This document shows, piece by piece, positions 27,906 through 37,226 of a stretch of 64,000 nucleotides of DNA. The stretch spans positions 1,922,001-1,986,000 of the forward strand of contig NZ_CP117460.1 in NCBI RefSeq assembly GCF_030687145.1. The letters are read 5' to 3'. This stretch comes from Pseudomonas sp. FP1742 (GTDB lineage: Bacteria; Pseudomonadota; Gammaproteobacteria; Pseudomonadales; Pseudomonadaceae). How positions within the stretch are numbered: the first letter of the stretch is position 1; every line of letters starts with the position of its first letter. The notes beneath the pieces were generated by a model. It was not told the DNA's origin. It made no database searches and saw nothing but the letters and a program-made list of their open reading frames with translations. The translations under genes were made by a program, and so were the position numbers.

Positions 27906-28169
27906 AAAAGGGAAGAGCGACAAGTTTTGCAACGAATGCGCGAATTATCCGCCTCTCCCTCCCGAGCAGTGAAATCAACTCTGACTATGCTGCTGATAGG
28001 CGACAACATGGCCTCGCCATGAAGCGGGGGCGTTCAGGTTGGGGCATTTATCGCACAGGATTGGTGCGGTGCGTGCGGCAGCATTATCCAACTGATTGAT
28101 ATCAAAGCGTTTATGCCGATGGCACGGGCCTTGCGAAGGTCTGGACGTCCGGGTGACAAGGAGTACGGC

Positions 28170-29579
28170 ATGATCCGCACCTATTTTGATGAGATGTACG
28201 ATGCCGGCGGCCAGGTCCGTCCGCATTATCGGGAGTTTGCCCGTTGGCTGGCCGAAACGCCTGACGAGCTTCTGGCACAACGGCGACGCGAGGCCGATCT
28301 GTTATTTCATCGCGCCGGGATTACCTTCACGCTCTATGGTGATGAGCAGGGGACAGAGCGCCTGATTCCCTTCGACACCATTCCCCGCAGCATTCCCGCC
28401 AGTGAATGGCGGGTCGTCGAGCGCGGCTGTATTCAGCGGGTCAAGGCATTGAACATGTTCCTGGCCGACCTCTATCACGAGCAGCGCATCATCAAGGCCG
28501 GCATCATCCCGGCCGAACAAGTGCTGGCCAACGAGCAATACCAGTTGGCGATGCAAGGGCTGGATCTGCACCGCGATATCTATTCGCACATTTCCGGCGT
28601 CGACCTGGTGCGCGATGGCGACGGCACGTATTACGTGCTCGAAGACAACCTGCGTACCCCCAGCGGCGTGAGCTACATGCTCGAAGACCGCAAAATGATG
28701 ATGCGCCTGTTCCCCGAGTTGTTCGCGGCCCAGCGCATCGCACCGATCGACCACTATCCGAACCTGTTGCTCGACACCCTGAAAAGCTCCAGCCCGCTCG
28801 ACAACCCGAGCGTGGTGGTGCTGACGCCGGGGCGTTTCAACAGCGCGTTTTTCGAGCATGCGTTTCTGGCGCGGGAAATGGGTGTTGAACTGGTGGAAGG
28901 CGCGGACCTGTTCGTGCGTGATGACAAGGTGTTCATGCGCACCACGGACGGGCCGAAAGCGGTCGACGTGATCTACCGTCGCCTCGACGATGCCTTCCTC
29001 GATCCGCTGGCGTTCAACCCGGATTCGATGCTCGGTGTTCCAGGGCTGCTGTCGTCCTACCGCTCCGGCAACGTGGTGCTGGCGAATGCCATCGGCACCG
29101 GGGTTGCGGACGACAAGTCGGTGTACCCCTTCGTCACGGACATGATTCGTTTCTATCTGGATGAAGAACCGATCCTGAAGAACGTGCCGACGTGGCAGTG
29201 TCGTAACCCCTCGGAACTGTCCCACGTGCTGGCCAACCTTCCGGAGCTGGTGGTCAAGGAAACCCAAGGCTCCGGCGGTTACGGAATGCTGGTGGGGCCG
29301 GCGGCGACGGCGGCGGAGATCGAGTCTTTCCGCGAGCGGATCAAAGCCAAGCCCCATGCGTATATCGCGCAACCGACATTGTCGCTGTCGACCTGTCCGA
29401 CCTTTGTCGAAAACGGCATTGCTCCGCGCCACATCGACCTGCGTCCGTTTGTATTGTCTGGCCGCGAAACCCGGGTTGTGCCCGGCGGTTTGACCCGTGT
29501 CGCCTTGCGTGAAGGTTCCCTGGTGGTGAACTCGTCCCAGGGCGGCGGCACCAAGGACACCTGGGTGGTCGAGGATTGA
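28170..29579 (+). CDS. Circularly permuted ATP-grasp ligase (type 2)
   Basis: Predicted amide-bond-forming ligase of 469 residues. Motifs include YYVLEDNLRTPSGVSYMLED and the late ELVVKETQGSGGYGMLVGP with ATP-binding Lys/Gly-rich features. The start MIRTYFDEMYDAGGQVRPHY at 28170 follows AAGGAG. It is followed after 12 bp by the alpha-E gene and then a transglutaminase. This trio is a known predicted peptide-synthesis or tagging cassette, often with the proteasome-like Anbu protease, which is absent here. Confidence 0.88.
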   Translation: MIRTYFDEMYDAGGQVRPHYREFARWLAETPDELLAQRRREADLLFHRAGITFTLYGDEQGTERLIPFDTIPRSIPASEWRVVERGCIQRVKALNMFLADLYHEQRIIKAGIIPAEQVLANEQYQLAMQGLDLHRDIYSHISGVDLVRDGDGTYYVLEDNLRTPSGVSYMLEDRKMMMRLFPELFAAQRIAPIDHYPNLLLDTLKSSSPLDNPSVVVLTPGRFNSAFFEHAFLAREMGVELVEGADLFVRDDKVFMRTTDGPKAVDVIYRRLDDAFLDPLAFNPDSMLGVPGLLSSYRSGNVVLANAIGTGVADDKSVYPFVTDMIRFYLDEEPILKNVPTWQCRNPSELSHVLANLPELVVKETQGSGGYGMLVGPAATAAEIESFRERIKAKPHAYIAQPTLSLSTCPTFVENGIAPRHIDLRPFVLSGRETRVVPGGLTRVALREGSLVVNSSQGGGTKDTWVVED

Positions 29580-29591
29580 AGGAAGCTTGCC

Positions 29592-30542
29592 ATGTTAAGT
29601 AGAACTGCCTCGGATCTGTATTGGATGTCGCGTTACCTGGAGCGGGCGGAAAACCTCGCGCGGATGCTCGACATCAGTTATTCGCTGTCGCTGATGCCCC
29701 AGGACGGTCGTGGCGACGGCTTGCACGAACTGGCCATGCCGTTGCTGATCACCGGCACCCTGGACGATTACCTGGCGCGCCACGGCGATCTGCATGCCGA
29801 ACGGCTGCTGCATTTTTTCGCCCTGGACGCGGCCAACCCGGCGAGCATCTACAGCTGCCTCGGTGCCGCACGAGCCAGCGCCCATGCGGTGCGTGGGCGA
29901 ATCACCGCTGACATGTGGGAAAACATCAACGCCACCTGGCTGGAAATTCGCGGGATCGCCGAGCAGGGCTTGAGTCGCTACGGCATGAGCCGTTTCTGCG
30001 AGTGGATCAAGGAACGTTCCCATCTGTTCCGCGGCGCTTGCTACGGCACGATCATGCGTAACGACGCGTTCCGCTTCATTCGTCTGGGCACCTTTATCGA
30101 AAGGGCCGACAACACCTTGCGCCTGCTCGACGCCCGTTACGAAATGGCTGGCGATCAGGCCGAAGCGATCAGCGACGGCACGGCCCACGCCTATTACCAG
30201 TGGAGCGCTTTGCTGCGGGCCTTGTCGTCGTTCGAGGCTTACACCGAAATCTATCGCGACGCCCCCGGCGCCCGGCATGTGGCTGAACTATTGCTGTTGC
30301 GCGCCGACGTGCCGCGATCCCTGCGCGCCTGCACCGAAGAAATCGACCAGATCCTCGCCCAATTGTCGGGGGCCAACGGTCGTCCTGCCCAGCGTCTGGC
30401 GGCAGAAATGGACGCGCGCCTGCGCTACACCGGTATCAACGAAATCCTCGACGAAGGCCTGCACGCCTGGCTGACCGAGTTCATCCCGCTGGTGCGCCAG
30501 TTGGGCAACGCCATACACAGTTCCTATCTGGAGGCTGCATGA
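29592..30542 (+). CDS. Alpha-E (DUF403) protein
   Basis: A 316-residue, almost wholly alpha-helical protein opening MLSRTASDLYWMSRYLERAE, the signature of alpha-E domain proteins. The family is an obligate companion of circularly permuted ATP-grasp ligases. It lies between that ligase and the transglutaminase, and its stop overlaps the transglutaminase start by 4 bp. Its biochemical role is not established. Confidence 0.9.
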   Translation: MLSRTASDLYWMSRYLERAENLARMLDISYSLSLMPQDGRGDGLHELAMPLLITGTLDDYLARHGDLHAERLLHFFALDAANPASIYSCLGAARASAHAVRGRITADMWENINATWLEIRGIAEQGLSRYGMSRFCEWIKERSHLFRGACYGTIMRNDAFRFIRLGTFIERADNTLRLLDARYEMAGDQAEAISDGTAHAYYQWSALLRALSSFEAYTEIYRDAPGARHVAELLLLRADVPRSLRACTEEIDQILAQLSGANGRPAQRLAAEMDARLRYTGINEILDEGLHAWLTEFIPLVRQLGNAIHSSYLEAA

Positions 30543-31342
30543 GACTTTCCATTAGCCACGAGACCGCCTATCACTACGAAGATCAGGTGCGGGCGAGCAT
30601 CCAGTACCTGCGACTGACACCCCACGACAGCGAGCGCCAGCACGTGCTGAGCTGGCAACTCGACCTGCCGCGCCCGGTGCGCGCGCAACTCGATCCGTTC
30701 GGCAACATCCTGCATGTGTTGACCCTGGATGAGCCGCATGAAGCGATCATCATCGGCGCCCGTGGCCAGGTCGACATCGACGAGCTGCGCGAAGCCGAGC
30801 ATGAAAGCCAGTCGGCGCTGCCGTTCCTGCGTTTCACCCGGCTGACTGAAGCCGATGAAGCCCTGCGCGCGTTTGCCGAGAAGGCGTGCAAGCAACGGCG
30901 GGATCGCACGGCGCTGATCGATTTGATGCATGGCCTGAACCAGCACATGACTTACACCCCGGGTTCCACTGAAGTGGACACCAGCGCAGCGCAAGCTTTC
31001 GCCGGGCGCTCCGGCGTCTGCCAGGACCATACCCATGCGTTTCTCGCCTGCGCCCGCAGCCTGGGCATTCCTTCGCGTTATGTGTCGGGGTATTTGTACA
31101 GCGATAATAGCGAGCACCTGGCCAGTCACGCCTGGGCTGAAGCCTGGCTGGATGACGCCTGGTACAGCTTCGACGTGACCAACGAACTGGCCCGGCCTGA
31201 ACGTCATCTGAAGCTGGCCGTGGGCCTGGATTACCTCGACGCCTGCCCGGTGCGTGGTATGCGTCGGGGCGGTGGGGGTGAGCAGATGCATGCGAAGGTG
31301 TTGGTCTCGCCGACACCGGTGATTACCGTCCAACAGCAGTAA
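30539..31342 (+). CDS. Transglutaminase-like cysteine peptidase
   Basis: A 267-residue protein with an N-terminal beta domain (MRLSISHETAYHYEDQVRAS) and a transglutaminase-like core. The catalytic triad is visible: Cys in GRSGVCQDHTHAFLACAR, His in SHAWAEAWLDDA and Asp in YSFDVTNE. It overlaps the alpha-E gene by 4 bp. In this context it probably trims, transfers or cleaves the peptide made by the ATP-grasp partner. No signal peptide is visible. Confidence 0.9.
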   Translation: MRLSISHETAYHYEDQVRASIQYLRLTPHDSERQHVLSWQLDLPRPVRAQLDPFGNILHVLTLDEPHEAIIIGARGQVDIDELREAEHESQSALPFLRFTRLTEADEALRAFAEKACKQRRDRTALIDLMHGLNQHMTYTPGSTEVDTSAAQAFAGRSGVCQDHTHAFLACARSLGIPSRYVSGYLYSDNSEHLASHAWAEAWLDDAWYSFDVTNELARPERHLKLAVGLDYLDACPVRGMRRGGGGEQMHAKVLVSPTPVITVQQQ

Positions 31343-31349
31343 GTAGTCC

Positions 31350-31441
31350 CTGTGGGAGCGGGCTTGCCCGCGATGGCGGCCTTCCAGTCACCGCATTTAT
31401 GTCTGGAGTAACGCTATCGCGGGCAAGCCCGCTCCCACAGG
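31350..31441. repeat. Paired REP (gtgggagcgggcttgcccgc class)
   Basis: Inverted arms 'tgtgggagcgggcttgcccg' and 'gcgggcaagcccgctcccac' lie between convergent genes. Confidence 0.85.
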
Positions 31442-31452
31442 GAGGGGTGTTG

Positions 31453-32277
31453 TCATTCCGGCTTCACTTTGCGCCCAGCCATATGCTTCAAATACCCCAC
31501 CAACAACTCCAGGTCCCCCTCCGGCAACACCGTCGTCGAGAACGCGGGCATCTTCGCCTGCGGCCACTGGCGCAAGCTCTGCGGGTCACGGATGTAACGC
31601 TTGAGGAAGTCCGCGCCGAAATACTCGGTCGGGTTGAACGGAATATTCAGGTCCGGCCCGAACTGCGCGTCCCCCGCGCCATTGAGTCGATGGCAAGCCA
31701 GGCAGTTCTTCTGAAACAGCGCGAAGCCCTTGTTCACCGGATGGTCCGACTTCAGTGCAGGGTCGGGTAACAGGGCAGGGAAGCGTTCGGCCACCGGGGC
31801 CATGCGCTTGATGCTCGCCACTTCGAATGGCCATTGCTCGGGGCTGATATTGCCCGCCTGTGGATCGGTCCAGACCAGATAGAACGGCCCGGCACTGGGC
31901 TTGCCCTCGGACAGCGGCGGCCACGGCTTGGCCGGGTCTTCAATCGCCAGCCAGGCCCGCGCGCCCTGGGTCTTGAGCAGCGGCGCGGCGGCCAGTTCGG
32001 CGGCAAAACCGTCCAAAGCTACTGCTTGCAGGTGATCGTCAGGCTTGATGCCGGTCAACAACGCCGCCATCGGCACGGCGCGATAGCTCATGTCCCGCTT
32101 GTAGGAAACGTCGTTGGTGATCGTGATGGTCTGAGCCTGAGGATGCTTGAGCAATTCCTCGGTCTGCCAGGTGCGAGGGCTCGCGCCCAACTCAAGATTC
32201 AGCTGCGCGGCGGACAGAGGCGTGCTGAGCAGCAAGGCCCCAAACAGAATGAGCGCTTTCAAGTGATCGTCGTCCAT
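31453..32277 (-). CDS. Exported cytochrome c with an N-terminal molybdopterin-oxidoreductase-like region
   Basis: A 274-residue periplasmic protein with a signal peptide (LKALILFGALLLSTPLSAAQ). Residues about 25-165 resemble the fold of sulfite-oxidase-type molybdopterin domains (YRAVPMAALLTG, VALDGFAAELAAA, PFYLVWTDPQAG), with no obvious cofactor Cys. A cytochrome c domain follows with CLACHRLNGAGDAQFGPDL and a possible distal Met in KMPAFS. The start at 32277 is preferred over an upstream one. The fold assignment of the first part is tentative. Confidence 0.75.
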   Translation of the reverse strand: MDDDHLKALILFGALLLSTPLSAAQLNLELGASPRTWQTEELLKHPQAQTITITNDVSYKRDMSYRAVPMAALLTGIKPDDHLQAVALDGFAAELAAAPLLKTQGARAWLAIEDPAKPWPPLSEGKPSAGPFYLVWTDPQAGNISPEQWPFEVASIKRMAPVAERFPALLPDPALKSDHPVNKGFALFQKNCLACHRLNGAGDAQFGPDLNIPFNPTEYFGADFLKRYIRDPQSLRQWPQAKMPAFSTTVLPEGDLELLVGYLKHMAGRKVKPE

Positions 32278-32374
32278 GTCGTGGAAGTGCCGCAAAGGTT
32301 GGCACAGCCACGCCGGCCCGGATAGCGAGCCAGTCACATTTTTATCAGGCGAAATGAAAACCCCCGCTGCTCGA

Positions 32375-32470
32375 TCAGCCAAGCACCTTGGTCAGGTTCG
32401 GCAAAATCAACAACAGCGTAGTAGCAAATAGAATGAGCCCGGCTTGACGTACTTTCGAATGTTTGAACAT
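32375..32470 (-). CDS. 31-residue single-helix membrane peptide
   Basis: A very short gene: MFKHSKVRQAG, then a hydrophobic stretch LILFATTLLLILP, ending NLTKVLG. An AAGGCGG site precedes the ATG at 32470. The basic N-terminus then one membrane helix suggests an inner-membrane micropeptide. It lies just upstream of the cytochrome c gene on the same strand and may be co-transcribed. Without conservation data this stays moderate. Confidence 0.5.
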   Translation of the reverse strand: MFKHSKVRQAGLILFATTLLLILPNLTKVLG

Positions 32471-32857
32471 GGCTTGACCGCCTTTTTTGTTATTTCCTGG
32501 TTGCCTGCCTGCATATCTCCATGACGGCAGAGCGCTGCACTTCCTGTAGGACGAGAGCCTCGGCAAAACCCGACGACAACTTCGTACAGGTTTACATTAG
32601 GGCCCGCGTCACGCTTGGCTTAGATCCATTTCGTATGGACTTAGCGCTGATCGCTGCTAAAAAGACATGAGGCCTATGGCCAGCTTCTTGGGCGCCCGTT
32701 GGCTAGACAGCTTGGTGACACGAATCGATTAATCCGATAGCTGACTACCGTTCGTCTGAGCGTGACCGTCAACGTCAATGAGCGCTGTGGTCATTGAATC
32801 CACGGCTGCTCGGCATAAGGTGAGGGTATAGAGATCACCCTCAGGTTCGAGAACGCC
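32471..32857. other. Intergenic region before the thiolase
   Basis: This 387-bp divergent gap lies between the micropeptide and the thiolase. I see no gene, REP or clear PsrA/FadR-type operator in it. It probably carries the promoter of the beta-oxidation pair and the minus-strand promoter. Confidence 0.45.
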
Positions 32858-34063
32858 ATGACCCAAGCTTTGATATTCGACGCGTTACGCACGCCCCGTG
32901 GCAAAGGCAAGGCCAATGGCGCCTTGCACAGCGTCAAGCCAGTGAACCTGGTGGCCGGGCTGCTGACGGCGTTGCAGCAGCGCACCTCCCTGGACACCAG
33001 TCAGGTCGACGACGTGGTGCTTGGCTGCGTGACGCCTATCGGTGATCAGGGCGCCGACATCGCCAAGACCGCCACACAAGTGGCCGACTGGGACGTCAGC
33101 GTGGCGGGTGTGCAACTCAATCGCTTCTGCGCGTCGGGGCTGGAAGCAGTGAACCTGGGCGCGATGAAAGTGCGTTCCGGCTTCGAAGACCTGGTGGTGG
33201 TCGGTGGCGTCGAGTCGATGTCCCGCGTGGCCATGGGCAGCGACGGCGGGGCCTGGGCGCTGGACCCGGAAACCAACTTGCACAGCCATTTCACACCCCA
33301 GGGCGTGGGCGCCGACCTGATCGCGACAATCGAAGGTTTCAGTCGTCAGGACGTCGATGCCTTCGCGTTGCACTCCCAGCAGAAGGCGGCGCGGGCGCGG
33401 GCGAATGGTTCCTTCAACAAGTCGCTGGTGCCGGTGCAGGACCAGAACGGCATCATCCTGCTCGATCATGATGAGTTCATTCGCGCCGATTCGACCATGG
33501 AAGGCCTGGGCAAGCTCAAGCCGAGTTTCGAGATGATCGGGCAAATGGGCTTCGACGCCACGGCATTGCGGGTGTACAGCCAGGTCGAGCGGATCAACCA
33601 TGTTCACACGCCGGGCAACAGTTCCGGGATCGTCGATGGCGCGGCGCTGATGCTGATCGGCTCCGAAGCGAAGGGCCGGGCACTGGGTTTGCAGCCACGG
33701 GCGCAGGTCGTCGCCACGGCGGTCACCAGCACCGACCCGACCATCATGCTCACCGGCCCGGCGCCGGCCACCCGCAAGGCGCTGGCCAAGGCCGGGCTGC
33801 GGGTCGAAGACATCGACCTGTTCGAAGTCAATGAAGCGTTCGCCTCGGTCGTGTTGAAGTTCATCAAGGACATGGCCATCGACCCGGACAAGGTCAACGT
33901 CAACGGCGGCTCCATCGCCATGGGCCACCCGCTCGGCGCCACCGGTTGCGCGATTCTCGGCACGCTGCTCGATGAACTGGAAACCCGGCGCCTGCGCTAT
34001 GGCCTGGCGACATTGTGTGTCGGCGGCGGCATGGGCATTGCCACCATCATCGAACGCCTCTGA
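32858..34063 (+). CDS. Acetyl-CoA acyltransferase (thiolase)
   Basis: A 401-residue thiolase that cleaves 3-ketoacyl-CoA or condenses acetyl-CoA. It has the active-site Cys in [12 protein letters not shown], the His region [15 protein letters not shown] and the second Cys in [11 protein letters not shown]. It starts [20 protein letters not shown]. It is followed after 38 bp by a bifunctional hydratase-dehydrogenase, so the two form a beta-oxidation operon distinct in sequence and gene order from the classical fadBA. Confidence 0.93.
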   Translation: MTQALIFDALRTPRGKGKANGALHSVKPVNLVAGLLTALQQRTSLDTSQVDDVVLGCVTPIGDQGADIAKTATQVADWDVSVAGVQLNRFCASGLEAVNLGAMKVRSGFEDLVVVGGVESMSRVAMGSDGGAWALDPETNLHSHFTPQGVGADLIATIEGFSRQDVDAFALHSQQKAARARANGSFNKSLVPVQDQNGIILLDHDEFIRADSTMEGLGKLKPSFEMIGQMGFDATALRVYSQVERINHVHTPGNSSGIVDGAALMLIGSEAKGRALGLQPRAQVVATAVTSTDPTIMLTGPAPATRKALAKAGLRVEDIDLFEVNEAFASVVLKFIKDMAIDPDKVNVNGGSIAMGHPLGATGCAILGTLLDELETRRLRYGLATLCVGGGMGIATIIERL

Positions 34064-34101
34064 GCCTGCCTTTAAGAAAATCCGACTCAAGGAAAATTGC
34101 C

Positions 34102-36246
34102 ATGACCCAAGCCATTCGTTACGAAAAGGGCCAGGACCGGATCGTCGTCCTGACCATCGACATGCCGGGCCAGAGCGCCAACACCATGAACGCGGTCTAC
34201 CGCGAGGCCATGGCCATCTGCGTCGAGCGCCTGGTCGCCGACAAGGACGCCATCGCCGGCGTGATCATCACCTCGGCCAAGAAAACCTTCTTCGCCGGTG
34301 GCGACCTCAATGAACTGATCAAGGTCGGCAAACCCGAAGCCAAAGCCTTTTACGACACGGTGCTGACCCTCAAGGGCCAGTTGCGCACCCTGGAAACCCT
34401 CGGCAAACCGGTGGTCGCTGCCATTAACGGCGCGGCGCTCGGTGGCGGTTGGGAAATCTGTCTGGCGTGTCATCACCGTGTGGCGCTGGACAATCCGTCG
34501 GTGCTGCTTGGCCTGCCGGAAGTCACCCTCGGCCTGTTGCCGGGCGGTGGCGGGGTGGTGCGCATGGTGCGCATGGTGGGCATCGAAAAAGCTCTGCCGT
34601 ATCTGCTGGAAGGCAAGAAAATCCGCCCACAACAGGCGCTGCAAGCGCGGTTGATCGATGAGTTGGCCGTCGATCACGATGAGCTGATGGCCAAGGCGCG
34701 GGCATGGATCGCTGCTCATCCGATCGCTGTGCAGCGCTGGGACATGAAGGGTTATCAGATTCCCGGCGGCACGCCGTCGGATCCGAAAGTCATGCAGATG
34801 CTGGCCATCACGCCCTCGATCCTGCGTAGTAAAACCCAGGGCTGCCTGCCCGCGCCGGAGAAAATCCTCTGCGCCGCAGTGGAGGGCGCTCAGGTGGATT
34901 TCGACACCGCGCACCTGATCGAAACCCGTTACTTCACCGAACTGACTACGGGCCAGGTGTCGAAAAACCTCATTGGCACCTTCTGGTTCCAGCTCAATGA
35001 GATCAATGCCGGCGGCTCGCGACCTCAGGGCATAGCGCCTTACGTGACGAAGAAAGTCGGCGTGCTCGGCGCCGGGATGATGGGCGCGGGCATCGCGTTT
35101 GTCAGCGCCTCGGCCGGTATCGATGTGGTGCTCAAAGACATCAACCTCGCCGCGGCAGAGAAGGGCAAGGCTCACTCGGCGGCGCTGCTGGACAAGAAGG
35201 TTGCTCGGGGTCAGTTGAGCCGGGAACAGCGCGAAGCGATTCTGGCGCGGATCCATACCACTGAAAATGATGCGGATCTGGCCGGTTGCGATTTGATCAT
35301 TGAAGCGGTGTTTGAAGATCGCGAACTGAAGGCCAGGGTCTCATCGGCGGCACAAGCCGTTGTCGGCCCGGATGCGGTGATCGCCTCTAACACCTCGACG
35401 TTGCCAATCAGTGGCCTGGCCACCGCCGTGCCAGACCAGGGCAAATTCATCGGCCTGCATTTCTTCAGTCCCGTGGAGAAAATGCCGTTGGTGGAAATCA
35501 TCAAAGGCGTCCATACCAGCGACGAAACCCTGGCTCGCGGTTTCGATTTCGTCCTGCAAATCAAGAAAACGCCGATTGTGGTCAACGACAGTCGCGGCTT
35601 CTTTACCTCGCGGGTGTTCGGCACCTTCACCAACGAAGGCATCGCCATGCTCGGCGAAGGGGTGAGCGCGCCGATGATCGAGACCGAAGCGCGCAAGGCC
35701 GGCATGCCCGTCGGGCCGCTGGCGATTTCCGACGAAGTTTCCCTCAGCCTCATGAGCCATATCCGCCAGCAAACCGCCAAAGACCTGCAAGCGGAAGGGA
35801 AACCGCTGATTGAGCACCCGGCGTTCGCCGTGATTGACTTGCTGCTCAAGGAATTCAAGCGTCCTGGCAAGGCCGCTGGAGGTGGTTTCTACGATTACCC
35901 GGCCGCCGGCCAAAAACATTTGTGGCCGGAACTGAAAACCCGCTTCGAGAAAGCCGACGGGCAGATTTCGCCGAAGGACGTGCGCGATCGCTTGCTGTTC
36001 ATCCAGGCCATCGAAACCGTGCGTTGTGTGGAGGAGGGCGTGCTGACCTCGACGGCGGATGCCAACGTCGGCTCGATCTTCGGCATCGGCTTCGCGGCCT
36101 GGACCGGCGGTGCGCTGCAATTCATCAACCAGTACGGCGTGAAAGACTTCGTCGCCCGCGCCCAGTACCTGGCCGAGCAATACGGCGAGCGCTTCACACC
36201 GCCCGCACTGTTGCTGGAGAAAGCCGCCAAGGACGCGCTGTTCTAA
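34102..36246 (+). CDS. Enoyl-CoA hydratase / 3-hydroxyacyl-CoA dehydrogenase
   Basis: A 714-residue multifunctional beta-oxidation enzyme. The N-terminal crotonase domain has FFAGGDLNEL and INGAALGGGWEICLACHHR and GLPEVTLGLLPGGGG. The NAD-binding dehydrogenase starts near residue 315 (KKVGVLGAGMMGAGIAFVSA) with the signature HFFSPVEKMPLVEII. The ATG at 34102 follows AAGGA. It resembles FadJ/FadB; with the upstream thiolase it supplies the last three steps of a beta-oxidation turn. The preferred chain length is unknown. Confidence 0.92.
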   Translation: MTQAIRYEKGQDRIVVLTIDMPGQSANTMNAVYREAMAICVERLVADKDAIAGVIITSAKKTFFAGGDLNELIKVGKPEAKAFYDTVLTLKGQLRTLETLGKPVVAAINGAALGGGWEICLACHHRVALDNPSVLLGLPEVTLGLLPGGGGVVRMVRMVGIEKALPYLLEGKKIRPQQALQARLIDELAVDHDELMAKARAWIAAHPIAVQRWDMKGYQIPGGTPSDPKVMQMLAITPSILRSKTQGCLPAPEKILCAAVEGAQVDFDTAHLIETRYFTELTTGQVSKNLIGTFWFQLNEINAGGSRPQGIAPYVTKKVGVLGAGMMGAGIAFVSASAGIDVVLKDINLAAAEKGKAHSAALLDKKVARGQLSREQREAILARIHTTENDADLAGCDLIIEAVFEDRELKARVSSAAQAVVGPDAVIASNTSTLPISGLATAVPDQGKFIGLHFFSPVEKMPLVEIIKGVHTSDETLARGFDFVLQIKKTPIVVNDSRGFFTSRVFGTFTNEGIAMLGEGVSAPMIETEARKAGMPVGPLAISDEVSLSLMSHIRQQTAKDLQAEGKPLIEHPAFAVIDLLLKEFKRPGKAAGGGFYDYPAAGQKHLWPELKTRFEKADGQISPKDVRDRLLFIQAIETVRCVEEGVLTSTADANVGSIFGIGFAAWTGGALQFINQYGVKDFVARAQYLAEQYGERFTPPALLLEKAAKDALF

Positions 36247-36276
36247 GGGGACGTTCTAAGGGACCGATGACGCTTA

Positions 36277-36317
36277 CCAGGGCTTGCCTTGCCACCGTGT
36301 TTCAAGGCAGGCTCTGG
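36277..36317. other. Stem-loop between the beta-oxidation operon and the amidotransferase
   Basis: Imperfect arms CCAGGGCTTGCCTTG and CAAGGCAGGCTCTGG enclose an 11-base loop. No T run follows, so it may be an attenuating or mRNA-stabilising hairpin rather than a normal terminator. Confidence 0.45.
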
Positions 36318-36354
36318 GGTGTGCATTATTCCCATCACGTGTCAGGTATTTTTT

Positions 36355-37095
36355 ATGTCGTTACGCATCTGCATTCTGGAAACCGACATCCTGCGTCCGG
36401 AACTGGTCGATCAATATCAGGGTTACGGGCAGATGTTCCAGCGTCTGTTCTCGCAGCAACCCATCGCGGCCGAATTCACCGTGTACAACGTGATGCAGGG
36501 CGATTATCCCAGCGATGAGCTGACCTTCGATGCGTATCTGGTCACCGGCAGCAAGGCCGATTCCTTCGGCACCGACCCATGGATTCAAACCCTCAAGACG
36601 TATCTGCTCAAGCGCTACGAGCGTGGCGACAAACTGCTGGGCGTGTGCTTCGGTCACCAACTGTTGGCGCTGCTATTGGGCGGCAAGAGCGAGCGGGCGA
36701 CCCAGGGCTGGGGCGTCGGCACCCACAAATACAAACTCGCGGCCAAGGCGCCGTGGATGAGCCCGGTGAGGGAAGAGCTGACGCTGCTGATCAGTCACCA
36801 GGATCAGGTCACCGCGCTCCCGGAAAACGCTACGGTGATTGCCTCGAGCGATTTCTGCCCGTTCGCCGCGTACCACATCAACGATCAGGTGCTGTGCTTC
36901 CAGGGGCATCCGGAGTTCATTCACGATTACTCACGGGCGTTGCTGGATATTCGTCAGGAAGCGCTGGGCGAGCAGATTTATTCCAAAGGTATGGCGAGTC
37001 TTGAACACGAGCATCACGGCACTACCGTCGCAGAGTGGATGATGCGGTTTGTGGCGCACAAGCCTGATGCTGGACCGGTTGAAGTTAAAAGCTAA
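36355..37095 (+). CDS. Class I glutamine amidotransferase-like protein
   Basis: A 246-residue stand-alone glutaminase domain of the GMP-synthase-like group. The triad residues are visible: C98 in LLGVCFGHQLLALLL, H185 and E187 in QGHPEFIHDYS. The start MSLRICILETDILRPELV at 36355 gives the usual N-terminus. Such proteins hydrolyse gamma-glutamyl compounds or donate ammonia to an unknown partner. It follows the beta-oxidation genes after a stem-loop. Confidence 0.87.
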   Translation: MSLRICILETDILRPELVDQYQGYGQMFQRLFSQQPIAAEFTVYNVMQGDYPSDELTFDAYLVTGSKADSFGTDPWIQTLKTYLLKRYERGDKLLGVCFGHQLLALLLGGKSERATQGWGVGTHKYKLAAKAPWMSPVREELTLLISHQDQVTALPENATVIASSDFCPFAAYHINDQVLCFQGHPEFIHDYSRALLDIRQEALGEQIYSKGMASLEHEHHGTTVAEWMMRFVAHKPDAGPVEVKS

Positions 37096-37099
37096 AAGC

Positions 37100-37193
37100 T
37101 TCACGAGCAAGCCCGCTCCCACAGTAGATCCTCGGTGTGCGCACGATGGGTGACACACTGAGATTCCCTGTGGGAGCGGGCTTGCTCGCGAAT
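37100..37193. repeat. Paired REP (gtgggagcgggcttgctcgc class)
   Basis: Inverted arms 'cacgagcaagcccgctccca' and 'ctgtgggagcgggcttgctc' lie between convergent genes. Confidence 0.85.
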
Positions 37194-37226
37194 GGGGGCA
37201 ACCGGCTCTCACTGAAACTAGCGGCT

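Larger units (their letters stand above)
27765..28169. other. Intergenic region with two terminator-like hairpins
   Basis: This 405-bp gap holds the rraB terminator and a strong hairpin whose T run lies on the minus strand (27880-27905). No convincing protein gene ends there, so a minus-strand small RNA between about 28000 and 27880 is possible. A short frame from 27831 reads through this hairpin and is not credible. Confidence 0.5.

Noticed and set aside
27831..28022. 63-codon plus-strand frame starting with TTG
   Set aside because: It reads through a strong hairpin, has no good ribosome site and a composition unlike its neighbours.
32858..36246. Assignment of the thiolase and multifunctional enzyme as the classical fadBA operon
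   Set aside because: The order is thiolase first and the enzyme is FadJ-like in layout, so the symbols fadB and fadA were not used.
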